Source: Nitrospira defluvii
GTDB taxonomy: Bacteria > Nitrospirota > Nitrospiria > Nitrospirales > Nitrospiraceae
Reading direction: 5' to 3'
NCBI RefSeq assembly: GCF_905220995.1
Contig: NZ_CAJNBJ010000016.1
Location: 310,001 to 374,000 of the forward strand
DNA: 64,000 bases
Of this stretch, positions 18,772-28,273 are shown piece after piece. Every line of letters begins with the position of its first letter. Positions within the stretch are counted from its first letter, which is position 1. Both the position numbers and the translations under genes were made by a program. Under the pieces are notes generated by a model. That model made no database searches. It was not told the origin of the DNA and saw nothing but the letters and a program-made list of their open reading frames with translations.

Positions 18772-21700
18772 TCAGCCGACCTTGGAGCCGTCCAGCACTT
18801 CTCGAACCTTTTGAGCCAGTGTCGTCGGCGTGAAAGGCTTTTGCAGGAAGGAATGCTCAGTATCGATGCCGCCCTTAGAAAAAGCCGGATGGTCCGGATA
18901 GCCGGACATGTACAGTACCTTGACCTCCGGGCGCACCGTGGCCAGCTTCTCAGCAACCTCAGGGCCGCTCATTTGCGGCATCACGACGTCCGTCAGGAGC
19001 AAATGAATCGGCCCTGCATGTTTGGCGCCGGTGAGCAAGGCCTCGATACCATGCCGAGCCTCCAGCACGGTATATCCATGGAGTCGCAATGTCTCATTGA
19101 CCAAGCGCCGGACCCCCGGTTCATCCTCCACCAACAACACGGTCTCACGCCCGCGCACCGAGTCACCACCGACAGCGACGGATTCGGCTTCCGGACTCGC
19201 GGCCTCCACGCGGGGGAAGAAAATTTTGAACGTCGCCCCGCGGCCCGGCTTACTCTCTACCTCGATAAACCCCCCGCTCTGTTTGACGATCCCATAGACC
19301 GTCGACAACCCGAGGCCGGTCCCCTTGCCCTTTTCCTTGGTGGTGAAAAACGGCTCGAACACGTGCGACTGGGTGTCCTCGTCCATCCCATGCCCCGTAT
19401 CGCGCACAATCAGCGCAATATAGGAACCGGGCTCGGCGCCCATCGGCGGACGATTGCGGCGCGGGCCGAATTGCACGTTGGCAGTTTCCACGGTCAAGCG
19501 GCCCCCGTTCGGCATGGCATCGCGCGCGTTGACGGCCAGATTCATGATGACCTGCTCGACCTGACCGGGATCTGCCTTCACCTGCCCCAAACCGGGATCC
19601 ATCACCGTGCAGAGCTCCACGATGTCCTCACCCAGCAATCGCCTGAGCATGCCCTCCATATTGTGGATCACGGAATTCAGGTCCAACACCTTCGGCGCAA
19701 TAAACTGCCGACGGCTGAAGGCCAGCAACTGCCCCGTGAGGCCTGACGCGCGATCCGCTGCCTTCTTCACCTCTTCTAACTCTTTTCGGAATCCATCGGT
19801 GGGCGAAAGACGGCTGAGCACCAGCTCGCTGTACCCGCGAATCACAGTCAGCATGTTGTTGAAGTCGTGAGCGACTCCGCCGGCCAACCGCCCAACGGCT
19901 TCCATCTTCTGCGACTGCTGAAGCTGGGCCTCCGTGCGACGCAAGGCTTCCTCCGCCCTGGCTCGATCGCCGAACTGGCCGATCTTGAGTCCCACATCGG
20001 CCACCATCTTCAACAACTGCTCGTCCGGCTGTTTGATTTCCCGCCGGAATAACTCGATGACGCCCTCCACCTCTGTGCCGACCCGGACGGGAAATCCGAA
20101 CGCGCCATGCAGGCCCACCCGGGAGGCCGCGGCGCCGCGCGGGAAATTCGCCTCTTGCACCACATCCTTGATCCAGGTGGGCTCCCCTGCCTGCCAAATC
20201 CGTCCGGGAAGCCCCTGGCCGATCGAGAAGGTATGCTGCCAGGTTTCCAACACAAATTCTTCGGCATTCAGCCCCGGGGACTGCCAGACATCCAGGCAAC
20301 GCAACACACTGCTCTGCCGGTCCAGCCGCCAGAAAATACCCAATTCCCATTCGAGGCTTTCGCAGATCGCCTGCAGAATTTTTGGGCCGGCCTCCTCCAG
20401 CGTCCGTGACTCGGCTAACACGCGAGTGACGGCATACTGAGACGCCAGCTGGCGCTCCGTCCGCTTGCGAGCCGTGATGTCCCGGATGAACGCGCTGAAG
20501 ATATACGCATCGCCCAATCTGGCCGGAGAAATGGTAATTTCCACAGGGAATTCGTGGCCATCACGGTGACTGCCCATCATTTCGATCCGTCGATTGAGGA
20601 GCGCACCTTGTCCGGTATCCAGGAAATGACGCAACCCGCGTTCATGCGCTTCCCGGTCACGGCTAGGAATCACCGTCTCTGACACCCGTCGGCCCAGAGC
20701 CTCTTCCCGTTCCCACCCAAAGATGTTGACGGCCTGAGCATTCCAATCGGTAATGATGCCGCCCGCGTCCATGGAAATGACCGCATCCAGCGCCGTGTCG
20801 ACGATGACGCGATTGCGTTCCTGGCTCTGCAAGAGCGCGGCTTCGGCGGCCCGCGCCCATTCACTTTCCTGCTGGGCCTGCCGATGCTGATCGCGCAGTC
20901 GCCCGGTGGCCCAAAGCAGCAACCCCACCATGGGAAGCCAGACCACCACGCCGGCCATGCCAAGCTTCCACATCATCGCCCGAATCGGCAGAAGGATGAC
21001 GTCGCGATCGATGCGCAGGAGAATGGTCCACTGCAAGCCCGAATACTCGCTATATCCCTTAGTCTGCGAATAGCCCGTGACCACGGGTACGCGCCGGCGC
21101 ACATGCATTTCCTCCACATACCCGGCCTTACCCGAGCTACTCAGCAGCACCGAGGGCAATCCCATTTCACGGAGATTGGTCCGCTCCACGCTGGTCGACG
21201 CCGAATCCACAAACACCATTCCGGCCTTGGTCAAGAACTGATACTCGAAGGGTCCGACGGCGCCTTCGGTCTGCTGAATTTCACGCACCGTTTCGATGAG
21301 CACATCTTCCAGCATCGGCAGTCCGATGCGCGTCGTGACCGCACCAAGAAACCGGCCGTCTATCGCGATGATAGGGGCCGTGAAAGCGATGGACTCGATC
21401 TTATGATTCGATTCGTGAACCTCGACCTCATCGACCTGCACCGCGCCGGTTTGACGCACACGATCGAACCAGCCGCTGCGCCCATAGTCCTGACCGATCG
21501 TCGAGGAGTCCGTCGACGCCACCATACGCCCCTGAGCATCGGTCACCCCCAGCCACAGATAGACCGGTGCGTAGGTTTCCTTCATCCACTGCAAGTACTC
21601 ATTCATGAATTTCTTGTCGGCGGCACGACCCGAAACAGCCCTGGCCATCATGCGCACGTCGGCGTGCCGCTCGAAGAGGAGCCGGTCCAGCTTATCTGCA

Positions 21701-21873
21701 ATCTCAGCCGAGGCAAGGGTGAGGTTTTCTCCGGTCGCCTCCACCATGCGCACTTCAATCGAGCGCAGCATGACGACCCCGATCACAAACGCCACAATCG
21801 TCATACCGACGATCAGGACAGGCAGCCAGGGATAGGACCGGCGTGAAGACGCGGCGGGAGAAGAGGGGGTCAT
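18772..21873 (-). CDS. Hybrid sensor histidine kinase (dCache-PAS-GAF-HisKA-HATPase-REC)
   Basis: A 1033-residue membrane kinase. An N-terminal membrane helix (about 16-36) and a second (about 315-340) bracket a periplasmic double-Cache-like sensor. Then come a PAS domain (about 365-480), a GAF domain (about 490-630), a HisKA domain with His669 in GGVAHDFNN, an HATPase domain with a GKGTGLGLSTVYGIVKQ block, and a C-terminal receiver with Asp962 in LLTDVVMP. The ligand is unknown. Its start overlaps the stop of the YkgJ-DUF2156 gene by 4 bp (ATGA), so it is translated downstream of that gene. No DNA-binding partner is adjacent. Confidence 0.93.
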   Translation of the reverse strand: MTPSSPAASSRRSYPWLPVLIVGMTIVAFVIGVVMLRSIEVRMVEATGENLTLASAEIADKLDRLLFERHADVRMMARAVSGRAADKKFMNEYLQWMKETYAPVYLWLGVTDAQGRMVASTDSSTIGQDYGRSGWFDRVRQTGAVQVDEVEVHESNHKIESIAFTAPIIAIDGRFLGAVTTRIGLPMLEDVLIETVREIQQTEGAVGPFEYQFLTKAGMVFVDSASTSVERTNLREMGLPSVLLSSSGKAGYVEEMHVRRRVPVVTGYSQTKGYSEYSGLQWTILLRIDRDVILLPIRAMMWKLGMAGVVVWLPMVGLLLWATGRLRDQHRQAQQESEWARAAEAALLQSQERNRVIVDTALDAVISMDAGGIITDWNAQAVNIFGWEREEALGRRVSETVIPSRDREAHERGLRHFLDTGQGALLNRRIEMMGSHRDGHEFPVEITISPARLGDAYIFSAFIRDITARKRTERQLASQYAVTRVLAESRTLEEAGPKILQAICESLEWELGIFWRLDRQSSVLRCLDVWQSPGLNAEEFVLETWQHTFSIGQGLPGRIWQAGEPTWIKDVVQEANFPRGAAASRVGLHGAFGFPVRVGTEVEGVIELFRREIKQPDEQLLKMVADVGLKIGQFGDRARAEEALRRTEAQLQQSQKMEAVGRLAGGVAHDFNNMLTVIRGYSELVLSRLSPTDGFRKELEEVKKAADRASGLTGQLLAFSRRQFIAPKVLDLNSVIHNMEGMLRRLLGEDIVELCTVMDPGLGQVKADPGQVEQVIMNLAVNARDAMPNGGRLTVETANVQFGPRRNRPPMGAEPGSYIALIVRDTGHGMDEDTQSHVFEPFFTTKEKGKGTGLGLSTVYGIVKQSGGFIEVESKPGRGATFKIFFPRVEAASPEAESVAVGGDSVRGRETVLLVEDEPGVRRLVNETLRLHGYTVLEARHGIEALLTGAKHAGPIHLLLTDVVMPQMSGPEVAEKLATVRPEVKVLYMSGYPDHPAFSKGGIDTEHSFLQKPFTPTTLAQKVREVLDGSKVG

Positions 21874-23393
21874 CGTCGGGGCTCCGTCACAGTATAATTC
21901 GGCAACAATCGCGCGGGACGATACCAGTGTTTGGCACGAGCCAGACTCGGAAGACCGGAATCATCCATGGTGTTGATCCAACATGCCCCTTTGTTGCGAG
22001 CTTGGCGACAGAATTCACGAAATATGAACGGTCCCGCCCCCACCATATCCCGATCCGCCACTTCCAGCAAGACACAGAACACCGACTGGTTCAACCACAA
22101 CCCCATCGTGTAGGCCCGTATACGACCCTGCACCCGCACGACCGCCCCGGTCAGCCCCAATTCATCATAGGCGGACAAGGCCGCTTCATGGGCGCCTGTT
22201 GCGTCCTCCAGCAGGGCCTTAGCCCAATCATCTTCTCCGGCTCGCTGCTTCTGTTCACTCCATTCACGGAACAGACTCAGGCACGCTGGTCGATCGCGTG
22301 GGTCGTAGGGTTCGAACACCCCGTCATGTTCACGCAGGAACCGATTACAGGCCGCCCGAGGCGACCGATACGCGTCTCCGACGAGATCGGCCAGATCTGC
22401 TGCCGCATACAGGTAATCCGGCTCTTGAGCCGTCACGACATATCCCGCGGCCCGCAGTTCCGCCACGGAGGCTTCGGGGACGTTGGCCATCCTCGTGACT
22501 GAGGAAGAACCATTTCGTTCACGCATCAGGCGGAACGCCGCGGCCACTGGCTCTGCCAGCGGGCCCGTTCCAAGAGGGGGTAGGACCATGAAGATCCCGT
22601 CCGGGGAATCAGCAAACAGACACAGATGCCCGTGAAGGTCGGCCCAGGAATAGGTCAGGCGATGTCGCCAGATATAATGAAAGGCAAACGAGGCGGCGGC
22701 AAGGGGCAGCTCCTGAGCACCGGGGCTCTCAGCCAGCGCAGATTCCAGCCGATGTCGATCCTCAATGGTCAGGGGCTGCATGCGTACCGGCAACCTCCCC
22801 TGCTGAAGACGTTCGGTCACCCGCGCCAAGGGACGGAGGACAATCACATCATCCTGGAAACGTCCGACGAGCCTGGGATACCGCGCGAGAATCTCCAGAG
22901 TGGCATCCTCCTCGATCCAGCGAGCCGTGCCCTCCGCCGCCTGCTCAATCGGCGCGGAGGGGAGGTCCCGCATATAGGGGCACTTCGTGTCCCAACCGAG
23001 CAGGACCTGGGTGTGAGAGGCATCCCACATCAGAGCAAATGGGTAGAGCCGACAGTCCAGCGGGCGTCGATCATAAATACGGCAATGCGAAGTAGCGGGA
23101 TCAAATGCCGGGCACAGATAGCCCTCCCCCGACGGATTGGGCACCACCTCGATCTGCGCACCCTCCACGTCGGAAAACCGCTCGGGCGCCAGTCCAGCCC
23201 CCACAGCCAAGCGAATTTCGTCGGCCGTAAAAAAGGGCCGAAGAAAACTGTCCGACTCGGGAAACCGGCAACAAACGTCGCAGTGAAGACAGGCCGTGCT
23301 TGGCACGATCTGCAGGAGGGACTGACCTACGGGCCGTGAAGGAATCGCGGGGGTAGCTTGAACGAATGGACTCGTCATGCGCTGTGGCGGCAT
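21870..23393 (-). CDS. YkgJ-type cysteine cluster fused to DUF2156 (GNAT-like) domain
   Basis: A 507-residue two-part protein. Residues 35-42 are CLHCDVCC and are followed by CRIYDRRPLDCRLYPF, the full YkgJ/UPF0153 metal-binding set. The C-terminal 290 residues match DUF2156, the acyl- or aminoacyl-transferase fold of phosphatidylglycerol lysyltransferase C-domains (blocks YSWADLHGHLCLF, YRSPRAACNRFLREH, INTMDDSGLPSLARAKHWYRP). It lacks the membrane flippase part of MprF. The start could be ATG 23393 or ATG 23378; neither has a clear ribosome-binding site. It overlaps the hybrid kinase gene. Confidence 0.82.
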   Translation of the reverse strand: MPPQRMTSPFVQATPAIPSRPVGQSLLQIVPSTACLHCDVCCRFPESDSFLRPFFTADEIRLAVGAGLAPERFSDVEGAQIEVVPNPSGEGYLCPAFDPATSHCRIYDRRPLDCRLYPFALMWDASHTQVLLGWDTKCPYMRDLPSAPIEQAAEGTARWIEEDATLEILARYPRLVGRFQDDVIVLRPLARVTERLQQGRLPVRMQPLTIEDRHRLESALAESPGAQELPLAAASFAFHYIWRHRLTYSWADLHGHLCLFADSPDGIFMVLPPLGTGPLAEPVAAAFRLMRERNGSSSVTRMANVPEASVAELRAAGYVVTAQEPDYLYAAADLADLVGDAYRSPRAACNRFLREHDGVFEPYDPRDRPACLSLFREWSEQKQRAGEDDWAKALLEDATGAHEAALSAYDELGLTGAVVRVQGRIRAYTMGLWLNQSVFCVLLEVADRDMVGAGPFIFREFCRQARNKGACWINTMDDSGLPSLARAKHWYRPARLLPNYTVTEPRR

Positions 23394-23512
23394 TGTAGCA
23401 CTAACCCGCGAAGGGTCCTACTGTTCGACCTGTATGCCCTCCCTCGGCCCCGCTCCCAAGCAGGGCAAGCCGCCTCCCATCACCACGGCGACTTGTACCG
23501 GTGTCGGAGCCC

Positions 23513-25090
23513 ATGGTACGATTTGCCCACCTCGAATCCACCCGCGAGTGCGCTGCGAGCATCGAGGACATTGCATTGGCACTGGCACAACTTTCACGTG
23601 AGCCATTGAACTCCGACGAAGCCCGCCGACGTTGTCTCGCAATCCGCGATGCGCTCGTTCATGCCGGTGTGTATGGCCCGGTCGAAGCGGGAGACACTGC
23701 GACGACCACGGGCTCTACGCCCCAACCCCTGCGGTTTCGCCTGGCCCCGACGGCCTTTCACCTGCCCCCGTCCGACGTGACGTTTTTCCAGCAACTCGGG
23801 CAGGACCTGCTGGCCTTCTATAAAGCGCTGAATCGTGTGTACCAGGACAGCATTCGGGGCACACAACCGAGCTGGGTCGCGGCCTATCTTGACCAAGGGA
23901 AGCCGGAAGCCCTGATCACCTACAGCCGGATGAACCGCTTTCGGAACCTGCTTCCCGGTATCATTCGACCGGACGTCATCCCGACCGCCGATGGGATGGT
24001 CATCACCGAGCTGGACTCGGTTCCCGGGGGGATCGGGCTTACGGCCTGCTTGACCCGGGCGTACGATGACCTGCTCAGGCTCGACCCGTCGTCCCTCGAC
24101 AGGCCGCCGGACCGCTCGCCATTGATCGCCGGGCGCGACGGCATGTTACAGGGATTTGCCGCCATGCTACGCACCCAACAAGGCGAGCAGGAGGGCTGCC
24201 TGGCCATCGTGGTCTCGGACGAGGCAAAAGAATACCGCGCTGAGATGGAATGGATGGCCGGCCGCTTGCGCGAAATCGGGTACCAGGCCTTCTGTGTCGA
24301 GCCCCGCGGCGTGCAGTTCACGGAAGATGGCCTGTTCCTCCAACACGAATCTCAACCCCGGAGAATCGGACTCCTCTATCGCTTCTTCGAACTGTTCGAC
24401 CTGAAGAACATCCCCAAATCCGAGCTCATGATGTATGCCGCCAAGAAGGGACTGGTCGCCGTCACTCCGCCCTACAAGCCGGCGCTGGAGGAGAAATTGG
24501 CCTTTGGACTGTTTCACCACCCGGAGCTTGCCGCGTTTTGGGAACAGGCACTGTCCGCCGACCTGCTGGCCAGATTACAGCAGGTGTTGCCTCGAACCTG
24601 GATTCTCGACCCCCGCCCGATCCCCCCGTCGGCAGTCATTCCACACCTCACAATCGGTGGACGCGCGGTGTCGGACTTTCGCCGTCTGGCGCAGACCACT
24701 CAGAAGGAACGGCAACTGGTCATCAAGCCCTCAGGATTTTCGGAACTGGCCTGGGGCAGTCGGGGAGTCTCCATCGGCCATGACCTGCCGCAAGTCGAAT
24801 GGGCCTCGGCCTTGGAGCAGGCCCTCCAGGCATTTCCGACAACGCCCTACGTCCTGCAGGAGTTTCACAAAGGCTGCCTGTTTGATTCAGCCTATTTTGA
24901 CGAGCGAAGCGATGCTGTGGTGCCGATGTCCGGGAGAGTACGTCTGTCTCCCTACTATTTTATCGTCGGCGACAAGGCCGAGCTCGGCGGAATCCTCGCG
25001 ACGCTCTGCCCCGCTAACAAAAAAATCATCCATGGCATGGTCGATGCCATTTTGGCACCCTGCGCACTCGGCCCGGACATACCGGCCTAG
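23513..25090 (+). CDS. Uncharacterised ATP-grasp-like protein
   Basis: A 525-residue soluble protein, not firmly recognised. The layout suggests a peptide-ligase or circularly permuted ATP-grasp protein. There is an N-terminal helical part, a middle TELDSVPGGIGLTACL segment, then ERQLVIKPSGFSELAWGSRGVSIG and YVLQEFHKG, which resemble ATP-grasp nucleotide-binding strands. A late GRVRLSPYYF segment could supply metal-binding residues. It is complete and has no signal peptide. ATG 23513 is used (GGAG close upstream) rather than GTG 23501. It is divergent from the YkgJ-DUF2156 gene; its 3' neighbour is a glutaredoxin-like gene. Substrate unknown. Confidence 0.72.
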   Translation: MVRFAHLESTRECAASIEDIALALAQLSREPLNSDEARRRCLAIRDALVHAGVYGPVEAGDTATTTGSTPQPLRFRLAPTAFHLPPSDVTFFQQLGQDLLAFYKALNRVYQDSIRGTQPSWVAAYLDQGKPEALITYSRMNRFRNLLPGIIRPDVIPTADGMVITELDSVPGGIGLTACLTRAYDDLLRLDPSSLDRPPDRSPLIAGRDGMLQGFAAMLRTQQGEQEGCLAIVVSDEAKEYRAEMEWMAGRLREIGYQAFCVEPRGVQFTEDGLFLQHESQPRRIGLLYRFFELFDLKNIPKSELMMYAAKKGLVAVTPPYKPALEEKLAFGLFHHPELAAFWEQALSADLLARLQQVLPRTWILDPRPIPPSAVIPHLTIGGRAVSDFRRLAQTTQKERQLVIKPSGFSELAWGSRGVSIGHDLPQVEWASALEQALQAFPTTPYVLQEFHKGCLFDSAYFDERSDAVVPMSGRVRLSPYYFIVGDKAELGGILATLCPANKKIIHGMVDAILAPCALGPDIPA

Positions 25091-25164
25091 CGGGTGGTGA
25101 CCATGGAATCAAGAGACCAAGGTATTCGCTCATGACCAACCCCGTTTTTTCATCGTAGGTAACC

Positions 25165-25410
25165 ATGGCCCTGACGCTGTATCATGTTCAATGGTGTCCC
25201 GATTGTGCGATTGTCCGAGACCGCCTTGAAAAACTGAAGGTCGCGTACGAGGACGTGATTGTGCCGGACTTTCGTCCCATGCGCCGCCAAGTCTATGACG
25301 TCTCGGGGCAATATTACGTACCGGTCTTGAAAGACGGGGACACCATCTTGACGGAAACACACGACATTCTCGCTCACCTAGACACCCACTACGACAAGGC
25401 ACGACCGTGA
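25165..25410 (+). CDS. Glutaredoxin-like thioredoxin-fold protein
   Basis: An 81-residue thioredoxin-fold domain with a CPDC redox motif (Cys11, Cys14) after the first strand. A YVPVLKDGDTILTET segment holds the cis-proline and glutathione-site region typical of glutaredoxins and GST N-domains. It is cytoplasmic and has no signal sequence. It may reduce or carry glutathione-type thiols. It lies 75 bp after the ATP-grasp-like gene and before the aminomutase gene on the same strand. Confidence 0.85.
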   Translation: MALTLYHVQWCPDCAIVRDRLEKLKVAYEDVIVPDFRPMRRQVYDVSGQYYVPVLKDGDTILTETHDILAHLDTHYDKARP

Positions 25411-25530
25411 GGAGATCGCCGATCCCCGCATCGGAAACGCCCAGTGGCAGAGCGAGCACGAGATGCCACGGACAGACGCAGCTGTCCACGGCTCCAGATA
25501 CCGGTTCGGCATCAGCGAAAGGATAGACCA

Positions 25531-26664
25531 GTGGAGGATTGGAGACGCATCCTGGCCGACAGTGTGGTGAAGCCGAAGGATCTGGCTGAGCGGCTCGGGG
25601 TCGACCCGAAAGAGATTGAAGACATCGTGGGGGACTACCCCATGCGGATTACACCTACCGTGTTGGGCACCATCAAAGAGAAAGGGGACGCGATTTGGAA
25701 GCAGGTCGTCCCCGATCGCGCAGAACTGGCCGATGCCGATGCGGAGGACGATCCGCTCGAAGAGGACCTGATGAGCCCTGTCCCGCATCTGGTCCACCGT
25801 TACCCCGATCGCGTCCTGCTCATGGTCACCAACCAATGCCCGATTTATTGCCGCTTCTGCACGAGAAAACGGTTGGTGGGCAAACCGGGATTCCTCAAAA
25901 AGGGCGAACTGGACCGGGCCATTGCCTATCTGCGGGAACACCAGGAGGTGCGGGATGTCATTCTGTCCGGAGGAGATCCGCTCCTGCTGCCTGATCATCT
26001 TCTGGAGCGGATTTTGAGATCACTGCGCACGATCCCGCACTTGGAAGTGATCCGAATCGGCACGAGGGTCCCGGGCAGCTTGCCCGAACGCATCACACCC
26101 AAGCTTTGCGAGATCATCAAGAAGTACCATCCGTTCTATATGAACCTGCACTTTAATCACCCTGATGAACTGACCCCTGAGGTCAAACGCGCCTGCGGCA
26201 TGTTGGCCGACGCCGGGGTTCCCCTGGGCGCACAGACTGTGTTACTCAAGGGGGTTAACGACGACCCTGAGATCATGAAGCGGCTGATGCACCAATTGTT
26301 GTTGGCACGGGTCAAACCCTATTACTTGTACCAGGCCGATCTCACGAAGGGGACGAACCATTTCCGGACATCGGTCGAAACCGGCCTCCGGATCATCAAA
26401 GCCTTGCAGGGGCATACGAGCGGCATGGCTGTTCCGCATTTTGTCATCGATGCTCCCGGCGGCGGAGGAAAAATCCCGTTGCTCCCCGGGGATTACTTGG
26501 TCAATCTGGATGAAGACAGCGCGGTGCTGAGAAACTACGAAAATAACACCTATCACTACCCCCAACCCGGCTCCGCGCACGGGCGCGAGTTACCGATGGT
26601 CGGCGCACACCCTTCCTGGGGCACGACGGCGAATGGGTGCGACGGAGGGAGCGACCACCTGTGA
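25531..26664 (+). CDS. Lysine 2,3-aminomutase family radical SAM enzyme
   Basis: A 377-residue radical SAM/PLP enzyme of the KamA/EpmB family, which moves the alpha-amino group of lysine to the beta position. The 4Fe-4S/SAM motif CPIYCRFC has Cys103, Cys107 and Cys110. SGGDPLLL and IRIGTRVPG are core strands, and PGGGGKIPL holds the PLP lysine. GTG 25531 with AAAGGA upstream fits the family N-terminus (EDWRRILADSV) better than ATG 25444. No ablB acetyltransferase, efp or epmA is adjacent, so the route (beta-lysine osmolyte or EF-P modification) is open. Its stop overlaps the dCTP deaminase start. Confidence 0.9.
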   Translation: MEDWRRILADSVVKPKDLAERLGVDPKEIEDIVGDYPMRITPTVLGTIKEKGDAIWKQVVPDRAELADADAEDDPLEEDLMSPVPHLVHRYPDRVLLMVTNQCPIYCRFCTRKRLVGKPGFLKKGELDRAIAYLREHQEVRDVILSGGDPLLLPDHLLERILRSLRTIPHLEVIRIGTRVPGSLPERITPKLCEIIKKYHPFYMNLHFNHPDELTPEVKRACGMLADAGVPLGAQTVLLKGVNDDPEIMKRLMHQLLLARVKPYYLYQADLTKGTNHFRTSVETGLRIIKALQGHTSGMAVPHFVIDAPGGGGKIPLLPGDYLVNLDEDSAVLRNYENNTYHYPQPGSAHGRELPMVGAHPSWGTTANGCDGGSDHL

Positions 26665-27812
26665 AACGGGCCCGGGCCTCGAAGGGAATTCTCCCCTATC
26701 AAGATATTGTCCAGCTGATCGGGAACGGCGCCATCACATCAGACGCCCCGATCGAAAACCGACAGATCCAGCCGGCCAGCCTCGACTTGCGTCTGGGCAA
26801 GAAGGCCTACCGGCTGATCAGCAGCTTCCTGCCCGAGTTGTCGGCCATCAGCAGCCGGCTCAATGTGCTCGACTTCTACCAATCCGACCTCGTGATGTAT
26901 GAGATGGACCTGTCGCAAGGCGCGATCCTCGAGAAAGGCCACGTCTATCTCGTGCCGCTGCTGGAACAGTTGAACCTTCCTGCCACGCTTCGTGCCCGGG
27001 CAAACCCCAAAAGCACAACCGGACGGTTGGATGTCTTCACCCGTGTGGTCACCGACTTGAACGCGGGCTTCGACGAGATCCGGGCGGGGTATCGAGGCCC
27101 GCTGTATTTGGAAGTCGTCCCCCGTTCATTTGCCATCAAAGTCCGCACCGGCGACTCGTTGAATCAAATCCGTTTCGTCCGTGGCGATGCGACGGTCTCG
27201 GACAGCGCCCTGCAAAAACTGCACGGTACCGATCCGCTCCTGTACCGCAACGCCTCGCCGCCAAAAGCGCTCCCCCAGAAGGAATTCCGCACCGAGCGCG
27301 GCCTGTTCTTGCGGATCGACCTGACCGGAAGCGCGCGGGAGGACGCGGTGATAGGGTACCGGGCGAAGAAAAACAGCCACGTCATCGACCTGGCGAAGGT
27401 CGGGCACTATGCGGCGCTCGACTTTTGGGAGCCATTAAAACGGCACCGGCACGACAGTCTTCTTCTGGAACCGGAGGAATTTTATATTCTGGCCTCGAAA
27501 GAGCGGATCAGGGTTCCGCCCGGATATGCTGCCGAAATGGTGGCCTATGAAGCGGCCTGTGGCGAACTCCGCACCCACTACGCCGGGTTTTTCGATCCCG
27601 GGTTTGGCTATGGAGACGGCAAGATGCGAGGGACCCAGGTGGTCTTGGAAGTGCGCCCCCATGACGTTCCGTTCCTCATTCACGACGGGCAAACCTTCTT
27701 CAAAGTAGTGTATGATCAGATGTTAACAGTGCCGACACAGGTCTATGGCACGGCACTCGGCTCGTCATACCAACGGCAAGCCCTCACCCTCAGCAAGCAT
27801 TTTAAGGCCTGA
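26661..27812 (+). CDS. dcd: dCTP deaminase, long form
   Basis: A 383-residue protein of the dCTP deaminase/dUTPase superfamily in its long, two-repeat form, about twice the length of E. coli Dcd. The first half carries IENRQIQPASLDLRLG, RANPKSTTGRLDVFTRV and YRGPLYLEVVP, the trimeric dUTPase-fold strands. The second half repeats the fold with EEFYILASKERIRVPPGYAAEM and HYAGFFDPGFGYG. It would produce dUTP for dTMP synthesis. GTG 26661 overlaps the aminomutase stop as GTGA with GGAGG upstream; GTG 26637 is the alternative. Confidence 0.88.
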   Translation: MKRARASKGILPYQDIVQLIGNGAITSDAPIENRQIQPASLDLRLGKKAYRLISSFLPELSAISSRLNVLDFYQSDLVMYEMDLSQGAILEKGHVYLVPLLEQLNLPATLRARANPKSTTGRLDVFTRVVTDLNAGFDEIRAGYRGPLYLEVVPRSFAIKVRTGDSLNQIRFVRGDATVSDSALQKLHGTDPLLYRNASPPKALPQKEFRTERGLFLRIDLTGSAREDAVIGYRAKKNSHVIDLAKVGHYAALDFWEPLKRHRHDSLLLEPEEFYILASKERIRVPPGYAAEMVAYEAACGELRTHYAGFFDPGFGYGDGKMRGTQVVLEVRPHDVPFLIHDGQTFFKVVYDQMLTVPTQVYGTALGSSYQRQALTLSKHFKA

Positions 27813-27814
27813 TC

Positions 27815-28228
27815 ATGGCACCACCGAGCGATCTTCCCGAAGTGTCGACACGTCCGTCCAGACCACCCTCGAACCAGGAGGGGCCGGACGAGGAAAGCCA
27901 TTCCGATCGGCAAGCCCATGTCATCGGGATGATGGTGGGCACGGCCCTGATGTTCATCGGCTTCCTCGACGTGTTTTTGTCGATCAGCGGTGGATTCGAA
28001 ATCAACGTCGTGCCCCTCTTAATCTACTTCGGCGGCATCGCGGTCTGGGCGAATGCCGTGGTGGAAAACCCGACGATCCGCTATTCCCTCATGGCAGGCG
28101 CTGTCCTGATCAGCCTGGCTTTTTTCCACTATGGCGAGGTGCTGTTCTGGCACAAACAAGTCGTCTTCTGGTCTACCGTCGCGGTGGTCATGTATTTCAT
28201 GTTTAAAGACACCAAGCCGATGACCTGA
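27815..28228 (+). CDS. Small membrane protein, unknown
   Basis: A 137-residue protein with a polar, Pro/Ser/Glu-rich N-terminus of about 35 residues and then three to four membrane helices (starting at IGMMVGTALMFIGFLDVFL). It starts 2 bp after the dCTP deaminase stop with AAGG upstream, so it is part of that transcript. No conserved catalytic residue is visible and no family is recognised. Confidence 0.75.
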   Translation: MAPPSDLPEVSTRPSRPPSNQEGPDEESHSDRQAHVIGMMVGTALMFIGFLDVFLSISGGFEINVVPLLIYFGGIAVWANAVVENPTIRYSLMAGAVLISLAFFHYGEVLFWHKQVVFWSTVAVVMYFMFKDTKPMT

Positions 28229-28273
28229 ATGGTCCCTGGTGGCGCCTCTACCCACACGCGTCCTCCCCGCCCG

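Noticed and set aside
20884-21846. Plus-strand frame of 320 codons
   Set aside because: It is antisense to the sensor region of the hybrid kinase, and the product is His/Arg-rich without a domain.
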